From Notospermus geniculatus (Eukaryota; Nemertea; Pilidiophora; Heteronemertea; Lineidae), in assembly GCA_002633025.1 (NCBI GenBank), contig NMRB01000064.1:234820-298819 (forward strand): 64,000 nucleotides of DNA, in the 5' to 3' direction. Position numbers and translations under genes: made by a program. Positions 56,994 to 64,000 of this stretch are shown piece by piece (positions within the stretch are counted from its first letter, which is position 1; each line of letters begins with the position of its first letter). Under the pieces are notes generated by a model. That model was not told where the DNA came from. It was given only the letters and a program-made list of their open reading frames with translations, and made no database searches.

Positions 56994-59491
56994 AAGTTGT
57001 CCAAAGAAAGAGAAAGCACAAAAATTGACATACAAAATGATGATAAACAGGAAGTCAATTTCCAGAATCTTAGCAAATTTTCGACCCCAACCGGGGTCTT
57101 CATCAGGCTGGCCTTTTCAAGTTCACACTTCTGGTAGCTCAACTTGAAAGTGCCAGCCTGATGAAGACCCTGGTTGGGGTCGAAAATTTGCTAAGATTCT
57201 GGAAATTGACTTCCTGTTTATCATCATGATGAAAATTTGAGTGTGTAGATCACAATCACCAATGCACTGCAGTGTTGTAAGATGTTGGTGCAAAACCATC
57301 TGCATCCTGTTTGCATCTGCAAGCACTGAAAAGTTTCCAGTGCTCAAAAAGTCTGGCCCAGCTGCCCTCGCCAAATGGCGAATAAGCTGCAAAGTCCACT
57401 CGCCTAAGTCCAATTTCTTGTCGCCAATGGTAAGTAAAAACGTTACTTTTCGAGCACTGGTTTCATTGCTGATTTTCTCTCCTGTTCAAGTGTCCAGATG
57501 TTGATGTTCCCTTGGGGATCAGGCAAGGTCATTCTACCACATTACGATTACAGCGACAGAACGACAGTGCCTGGAACCCACGAGTCCGTCAGTGAGTTCA
57601 TTTGTCCAACAACTTCTCCTGTGTATTTTCCTTTCAGCAGCCTCTTCAATCTACCATCCATTTAGCAGCTCCTTCAATGTATTATCCATCAGAGAGCTTC
57701 AATGTATCATCTGTTCAACAGGTTCTTCAATGTATCATCTGTTCAACAGGTTCTTCAATGTATCATCTGTTCAACAGGTTCTTCAATGTATCATCCATCA
57801 GACAGCTTCTTCAATGTATCATCCATCAGACAGCTTCTTCAATGTATTATCCATCAGACAGCTTCTTCAATGTATCGTCCATCAGACAGCTTCTTCAATG
57901 TATCATCCATCAGACAGCTTCTTCAATGTATTATCCATCTGGCATCTATTCGATTGCAGCCAAATCATGGTCTTTTATCACTTTCTTCTCCTGGTGGTGA
58001 AACACATGTCATGGACAATGCAGTAAAAGGAATTTATGCCAATTATTTCTTAGTTCTGCAGCATATTTAGCTACCGGTATGATTAAATGTAACAGACCGT
58101 TCTGAAATTGATGTATATGACAAAGATCTGTGCACTTCCACGGAAATCTCAACCACAACGTCGGTCTGAAACTGAATGACGTAACGCAGACAACCCCACG
58201 ACAGCGACTTTGAAGACGTTGCGTCAGACTCGACCATTGCTGAATCATGGATAGCATCACGTCAGCCGGTTTCAGATCGAGGTACTGGTTGAAATTTCGG
58301 CGGTAGTGCGCCGTGCGAATTCAAGAATCGTCTATTTTGCCTCAGTGACTTCTCTTCATAGAAACATTGTTGCATTGCAGAAACAAAGAGCCCTAAGCAT
58401 CAATCAATTTATTCACATTATGATGGAACATTTTTGCAAGACATCGTTATGGACAAAGAAGTAAATACTCTACCAACAAAACAAACAAAATTCCGAAGAA
58501 AACATGAACAACGACTGTCAAGTCCAGACCCTAGAGTACATTAGGTGAGTTCTGACAAATTTCAGATCGGGCTCCAGGTAATTGAATGTCATGTCCATTA
58601 CCACAACAATGTTGCCAGATGTAAAGTGCTAATGTCCCTCATCGGAATTCAGTGGGAAAATAGAATATCAAAGAAAACATGAAGCACGTTAATCAGCTTT
58701 GAGTTATTCAGTACCAGGCAGACGTTATTACCTGTATTACTGAATTTTCTAATAATAGATGCATTTTTGTGATGATAATTTCAAGAAATTTTGCTCTTTA
58801 GCATAATAATGATGATAATATGAACCTTTTATTTCTTGAGCACTTTCCACTGAAATACAATCTTGAAATTTCCAGTCTCTCCGGCAATTTTTCTGGGGAA
58901 CTCATGGAGCAGTTCATTCAGCGCATTTCTTGATCCTTTGACTGGCTGAGATACAAAGTGAAAATCAGCTGGGATGAACCCCTGACCTCTTGGTCCCGAG
59001 TCCAAACACCCAAACACTGTGCCACTGTGGTACCCATCAATAATTTGTCAATAATTTGAGTTCATTAACCCGTTAACTGTGCGATATAACGTCCTACGCA
59101 CTGTGACGCGCCATTTCCTTGCAAGCGTACTATTACGCCTTACAAAAGTAACGATCCTCGAGTGTTTCCAGGGATTCCCCGGATTTTGTTATGACGTAAT
59201 ATGACGTCCTACCCAGTTAACGGGTTAAGCATGGTCACTGATCTTGGAAGTTTTACAACGTCACCGTGTGTTCGACCCATCCTCTTGATCAGAGGTATCG
59301 ATGACTCCTGTGACAGTGACGACATAGTCAATACCAATTACCCCTCCATGCCATCAGCAATCTCTCACACAGTATACAATCTATTGACTCGAGCTTCAGA
59401 TAAATACATCACTGACCACAACTTTGCCATTACTCACTGGCACAACAACTCGGTGTCCGGACCTGTTGTCAAAGATCAATATGTCGCCTGA
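54336..59491 (+). CDS. Candidate multi-exon gene, C2 copy (partial)
   Basis: Counterparts of the C1 exons are 54336-54604, 55548-55775, 56382-56617, 57341-57429, 57498-57620, 57960-58022 and about 59231-59491. Internal lengths are identical to C1 (269, 228, 236, 89, 123, 63 nt). The 269-nt exon differs from C1 at two bases, one residue (ELGC-I/V-THDD). The donor after 57429 is GTAAGT where C1 has GTGAGT, so a good donor is kept. No counterpart of the first C1 exon is seen, as C2 starts inside that intron. The last exon lost the C1 acceptor context, because a TTAA-flanked element (59065-59228) sits directly upstream. A single N at 56316 replaces about 1.2 kb of the third intron. Confidence 0.35.
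55290..55500. mobile_element. GGATCC-type MITE, C2 only
   Basis: AGAGGCGGATCCAGAATCAT at the left and CCCCCCCCTTGGATCGAC at the right, with GTCAATTTTAAAGATTTTCC inside. Confidence 0.55.
57640..57945 (+). repeat. 28-bp minisatellite, C2 (single fused block)
   Basis: The C1 blocks and the 150 bases between them, including the possible micro-exon at 48214-48240, are reduced to one array here. Confidence 0.85.
59065..59228. mobile_element. F4 MITE (piggyBac-like TTAA-CCC ends), C2 only
   Basis: TTAACCCGTTAACTG and CAGTTAACGGGTTAA are perfect inverted ends. TTAA followed by CCC is the typical piggyBac terminus (family knowledge). C1 has GTTCACTAAGCAG here. It ends three bases before the ATG of the last candidate exon. 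Confidence 0.85.
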
Positions 59492-59593
59492 TGAACAATT
59501 CCTTATCAACTTGCCCTGACCTACAGCGAAGTTATCTTATGCATTCATTACTGACTGGAATCCCAGCAACTTGGTCTTAGAATGAGGAACCTA

Positions 59594-59776
59594 AAGCCTG
59601 CCGCACACTGGAGCTATCTGCTGAGCAAAAAGTTATTTTGAGACCGTTTGCTCAGCAGATACTAGCTCACGTGTGCACGTAATTTCAGTGAGGTTTTTTT
59701 TCGTTGAGCTATCTGCTGAGCAAACGGTCTCGAATGACTTTTCGCTCAGCAGATAGCTCTAGTGTGCGGCAGGCTT
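59594..59776. mobile_element. TA-flanked palindromic MITE, C2 only
   Basis: AAGCCTGCCGCACACTGGAG and CTAGTGTGCGGCAGGCTT form long arms containing GAGCTATCTGCTGAGC repeats, with TA on both sides. Confidence 0.85.
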
Positions 59777-60040
59777 TACTCACTATAGATGTGTACCGAA
59801 TTTTGCGACCCATGTTTGCATGAGTGACGTGACGTTGTAATGCATCCAACACGTGCTGATGCATTGCGATGTCATGACGCCATGTAAACATGGTCTGCAA
59901 TTTATGGTACATAATTATAGTGGTTAAACCTATTGAATTGAAGGGAACATCCAGGTCCTTATCAATTTCCAACACAAAGGACATTCATTGTATAGGACCT
60001 GATTACTGTGTGCTGCCCTCTATCCTAGTTAGAATCCCCA

Positions 60041-60148
60041 TTAAGCCAGCATACATCGGCCTTGTGACTGGAAGCAACTAATGCAACAGTCGCTATCGAT
60101 GTACGTGTTCTGCGCACATCGGTTACGACAGGTCATTGTGGCAACTAG
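60041..60148. mobile_element. Truncated F2 MITE beyond C2
   Basis: TTAAGCCAGCATACATCGGCC opens an F2-like arm that stops at about 60148, where a different repeat begins. C1 has an unoccupied ATTAACCC here. Confidence 0.6.
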
Positions 60149-60671
60149 ACATACAGTGATTGCGAGCAATCACTAATTATACCCCCGCTGTGGCGCCATA
60201 ACGGTCCTCGTGGCTCAGGTGAAAACTTGTTATTGAGGGCAGGTGATAATGAAATGGGCAGGAGAATTTTAGGGAAAATGTCATTTATGGGCGAATGAGC
60301 GCAGGGATAGTAACACAAAGGTTCCTTGCAAAAATATAGGGCTCCACTTTCACCAATGGGTAAAATAAAATTCTGTTGGCTCCTTTTATACAGCCACTGC
60401 CAGGCTACTATTTTTCCTATTTTTGACCAAGAATATCTGTCATTTGGAGTGTTGTACTCCATCAGCAGTTGATCGAGACCCTGTTTTGGCTGCACTTATT
60501 TTTGGTCCAGCTGGACCTCTGAAATATGGTTGTTGTACTGGCAGTGTGGCAATTTTGATTTTGGTTGTTGGTAATTGTATGGCTATAGAGAAGACCTTCA
60601 CTTGAAGAACGTGTGTGGAGATCAATGACAGAAAATGGTACACCGTAAGAGCTCACCACAGGTGAGCTAAT
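60149..60671. mobile_element. Repeat with GTGAGCTAA end (copy E5)
   Basis: Starts near GTGATTGCGAGCAATCAC (a hairpin) and ends AGCTCACCACAGGTGAGCTAA, the same terminal hairpin as the E family, though the bodies differ. Confidence 0.5.
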
Positions 60672-60758
60672 GAAAGCAATCCCTACAGTCGTTTTGCCTT
60701 AATTGAGCGGAAACCGAAATCAAGACGGCAGCCAAGGCGGCCATATTGGATGCGCTAN

Positions 60759-62142
60759 CAGACGCTATCACCTGTATGACTGAATTTTCTACAAATAGAT
60801 GCATTTTTGTGACAATAATTTCAAGAAAATTTGCTCTTTTTAGCATAATAATGATGATAATATGAACCTTTTATTTCTTGAGTACTTTCCACAGCAATAC
60901 AATCTCGAAGCGCTTCACATTATTTCCAAAGTCTCTCCGACAACTTTCCTGGGGAACTGGCGGAGCAGCAGCTCATTCAGCGCATTTCTTCATCCTTGGC
61001 CGAGTTCGACTGGAACTCTCGGGCCGAGTAAGAGTAGATTTTCATGACATCAAATTTGAAGTGCGCATGTTGAGTAGGAGTTCCGCCCAAACTGCAACTC
61101 GAGTTCCTCAAGTTGTTGAAAGATGGCGTCTGCTAGTCATGTCAGTACCAAATGATGACAACCACCCAATTGTTTTGTACAAAAGATGATAAACATGCTA
61201 AACAGTTGTAAATGAGGTTTGTTGGCCGAAAGAACTGATTTTTACATATTTTCCTTTGAATTCGACAATTTTTTTGTGCTGGTCGCCATGTTGTCGCGTG
61301 AGTGGTCGAGTTGGGTCCTCCATCGAGGGTTCAACCCAAATGACAAATTAGGTCAAATATGACGTCAGAAGAGTAGCTACCCATGCAACTCGACACAACC
61401 GAGTTGAACCTTGGGATCCAGTTGAGCTCGACCCTTTTGACTGGCTGAGAACACAAAGTGAAAATCAGCTGGGAATGAACCCCTGACCTCTTGGTCCCAA
61501 GTCCAACACTCAACCACTGTGCCACTGTGGTACCCATCAAGTGCTTTGTCAATACATGTAATTTGAGTTCACTAAGCAGACAGGTGACATGTTCGCTGAT
61601 CTTGGAAGTTTTACAACGTCACCGTATGTTCGACCCATCCTCTTGATCAGAGATATCGATGACTCCTGTGACAGTGACGACATAGTCAATACCAATTACC
61701 CCTCCATGCCATCAGCAATCTCTCACACAGTATACAATCTATTGACTCAAGCTTCAGATAAATACATCACTGACCACAACTTTGCCATTACTCACTGGCA
61801 CAACAACTCGGTGTCCGGACCTGTTGTCAAAGATCAATATGTCGCCTGATGAACAATTCCTTATCAACTTGCCCTGACCTACAGCGAAGTTATCTTTATG
61901 CATTCATTACTGACTGGAATCCCAGCAACTTGGTCTCAGAATGAGGAACCTATTAAAGATAATATATCACGGATATTTTCGCGGGCCACGAAAATCATTG
62001 TTTATTTACATTTTGTTTGTTTATGTCCAGTCTTTCTTTGTCTTATGAGTAATTTGTTGGTGGCATGCCCCTCTAGAAATTCTTTTGATACTGAAAATAT
62101 TCAATTTGGTGGGTTGGCATGTCCCAAAAGTCCAAAATAACA
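60759..62142 (+). repeat. 1384-base block identical to 49376-50759, bounded by single Ns
   Basis: Every frame and landmark checked recurs at a constant offset of 11383 with identical translation. The block starts and stops at isolated Ns (60758 and 62143), which points to a duplicated contig, not a gene copy. It repeats the last candidate exon (61580-61849). Confidence 0.9.
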
Positions 62143-62143
62143 N

Positions 62144-62389
62144 TTCATTCAATACAAGTTGTTTGAAGCCATCACCCCCCAAAATCAGGTTTGTCCCTCA
62201 AGTTCAACGCACAATTCTTCCATGAAATAGTCACAGGAAAGCGCTGGCAATGTTTCAGTGACTTAGCACACATCGTAGAGCGATCGCAGCGCCATCTTCA
62301 TGAAGCTTGATGAACTAACGATCTCATCAGCTATGTTTTGCTTATGCATATGCAAATCGTACCGTACGGTACGATTGACCATTAAAGGG
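62144..62389. other. Short contig of unknown content
   Basis: It contains CGTACCGTACGGTACG, a self-complementary run, and ends in GACCATTAAAGGGTTAA. No gene seen. Confidence 0.4.
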
Positions 62390-62904
62390 TTAAGCCAGCA
62401 TACATCGGCCTTGTGACTGGAAGCAACTAATGCAACAGTCGCTATCGATGTACGCGTTCCATGCACATTGGTTACGACAGGTCATTGCGGCAATAAGTAG
62501 CACAATCCAGTCTTCAATCTGGAGCGCACCCATCGGACAGGCAATGGTACTGAATGCTACACGGAAATTGTCGATGTCTTCCGATTGGACCACTCGGGAG
62601 TCATGTGATAAACATTCACGTGACCAGGACTGTGCTCCACAAATGAGGAAAGTCATTGCCAGCGCATGTACATCAGAAGCGACTGACGACGATTGGAAGC
62701 AACCGTTGGCAACGAGTAGAACATGAGCAACTGGCTGGAACTAGCGGCAACAGTCGGCAATAGCGTTGCCGGTGCGCGTACATCGGCCTGTTTGAGCATC
62801 TGATCAGTTGCTGCTGGTTCCAGGTAGTCGCCAACCGTTGCCAGAAACGCCATTGCCGGTAGTTGATTCCAGTCATAAGGCCGATGTACGCTGCTAGGCT
62901 TTAC
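62390..62904. mobile_element. F2 MITE, third locus
   Basis: TTAAGCCAGCATACATCGGCC to GGCCGATGTACGCTGCTAGGC. The flank at 62906-62940 (CTGACTGGAAACCCAGCGAC) resembles 50525-50560, a trace of a further diverged C copy. Confidence 0.7.
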
Positions 62905-62944
62905 TGACTGGAAACCCAGCGACTTGGTCTCAGAATTAGATTGA

Positions 62945-63763
62945 AGTTACACACTGCGATTCAGTATGGGTTTTAAGGCATTCAAAAGTTAGAAATCAGG
63001 GTAGCACACAAAGCATTTGCTAGTTTTTAATCAGCCACATCATAGATGATCATCTAAAACGGTCACAGCCCGAGTCAGTTCAATGTTTGACAGAAATTAC
63101 TAACACTAACAGGCAATCAGTGAGAAAAGGTCAACAATCCCGAGTTGACAGAGCAAAATCACGAAACGTGATGCAGGGCATTTGCAAGCAATGTTAGTTA
63201 AGGTTGATGAAGACATCAACCACATTATTTTGTTGTGTTGGGTGAAGTTAACTTTGGCAGAATTCGCCATTTTCAGTCAAGTCACGCCTCCTAGGCATGG
63301 GTGACCTTTACATTATTGATATTCATCCATTTCAATTACCCGCCGGTGCTATCAGCCAACTTGAAGCAGACGATGCGCCATATATTGACTTGTGCAGCTG
63401 ATATGTCCCACGATGACATTGTCATTAATTCTCACTGCTGTTCACTTCGGGTGACATAATAGACGAGTCGTACAATACGCGAGTTGTGCATTGTTAATTA
63501 TCGATCGCAAAAAAATCGATACTGAAATTGAAGGGACCCCCCCTCGAGAAAGTGATTGAATTCATTTGCCCAATTGTAGATAAAATCAATCAACAGGTTG
63601 TTCATTTCAGTGTAGTTTCAAACCGTCTCGGAGGGCTGGTCAGAATTCATTTCATGATTTGCAACTTTCATGAAGTCCCCATTTACTGTCATTATGAAAC
63701 TTGTAACATGTTCGAATTCTAGCCCCGCGCTTCCCTGAGTAAGCGTCACAGCGTTCTTGTTAG
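62945..63763. other. No gene seen
   Basis: It includes a J-family remnant near 62985-63040 (AAAGCATTTGCTAGTTTTTAATCAGCC). No supported exon. Confidence 0.4.
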
Positions 63764-63850
63764 CTCTGACGTCACACCTTGCGCTTACTCGCGCCTGGTC
63801 CAAGTGAGCAACCCTCTGAGCCGGTTACTTCGGGAAAAGATGGCGGCGAA
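63764..63850 (+). promoter_or_regulatory. CRE plus YY1-like element near the right edge
   Basis: A perfect TGACGTCA lies at about 63767-63774, in the loop of a short inverted repeat (GAGTAAGCG / CGCTTACTC). AAGATGGCGGC follows about 65 bases downstream. Together they resemble a CpG-type promoter; activity is inferred only. Confidence 0.3.
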
Positions 63851-64000
63851 GCTGATTCAGCCAATGGAGAAAGAGGAAATGCTTTGGTGCCATGACACTT
63901 TACCTGAGCCAGGCATGAGACTGTTCATTTACTCAGCCCTTCACAGACGCCATGACACTACTCTAACCATGGCGCGACATCGTTCGTTTGCTCAGCCTCA
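63840..64000 (+). CDS. Possible first coding exon, running off the window
   Basis: ATG at 63840 lies in AAAAGATGGCGGCGAAG, which is both a good Kozak context (A at -3, G at +4) and a YY1-like AAGATGGCGGC motif typical of TATA-less promoters. The frame stays open to the end (start MAAKLIQPMEKEEM) without a donor I trust. The repeated CCATGACACT at 63891 and 63951 is a warning that this may be repeat-derived. Confidence 0.28.
   Translation, partial: MAAKLIQPMEKEEMLWCHDTLPEPGMRLFIYSALHRRHDTTLTMARHRSFAQP

Larger units (their letters stand above)
51818..60044. repeat. Large direct duplication, copy C2
   Basis: Begins AAATCATTGGATCCACC as C1 does and ends AGAATCCCCATTAA. It is shorter because of the N join at 56316, loss of one minisatellite block and lack of several C1 insertions. 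Confidence 0.85.

Noticed and set aside
1-64000. Retroviral or LTR/LINE coding sequence
   Set aside because: I saw no reverse-transcriptase, integrase or gag-like motifs in any frame and no paired long terminal repeats.

Overview
The window is metazoan nuclear DNA, most likely from a highly heterozygous marine invertebrate. This is inferred from split genes with GT-AG introns, many MITEs and tRNA-derived SINEs, TACATG microsatellites, and a Dispatched-family exon. I cannot name the species. Very little is coding. Most open frames of 60-130 codons lie inside repeats and are not genes.

Layout. 1-25.5 kb is gene-poor and dense in palindromic MITEs. It holds one well-supported exon, the first membrane segment of a Dispatched homologue (minus strand, 4064-4187), and a weaker set of minus-strand exon candidates at 14.5-15.2 kb. 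25.6-39.9 kb is a direct tandem duplication of about 7 kb (unit 1 25566-32613, unit 2 32615-39915), with a 525-base gap in unit 1. Both units carry a 23-bp minisatellite and ectodomain-like and membrane-anchor-like exons that are damaged differently in each unit. 40.2-60.0 kb is a second direct duplication: C1 40158-51360 and C2 51818-60044. It carries a candidate multi-exon plus-strand gene of unknown family whose proposed exons have mutually compatible phases and recur in both copies. 60.1-62.9 kb is a patchwork of contigs joined by single Ns, including a 1384-base block that appears identical to 49376-50759 and is probably an assembly artefact. The right edge has a CRE, a YY1-like ATG context and an ORF that runs off the window.

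The duplicated copies work as natural empty-site controls. They show precise insertions of several short elements at TTAA or TA targets. At least nine different palindromic families here appear to use TTAA. Whether the duplications are true segmental duplications or two haplotypes placed end to end cannot be settled from the sequence alone. All splice sites and phases were read by eye. No alignment or database search was run.
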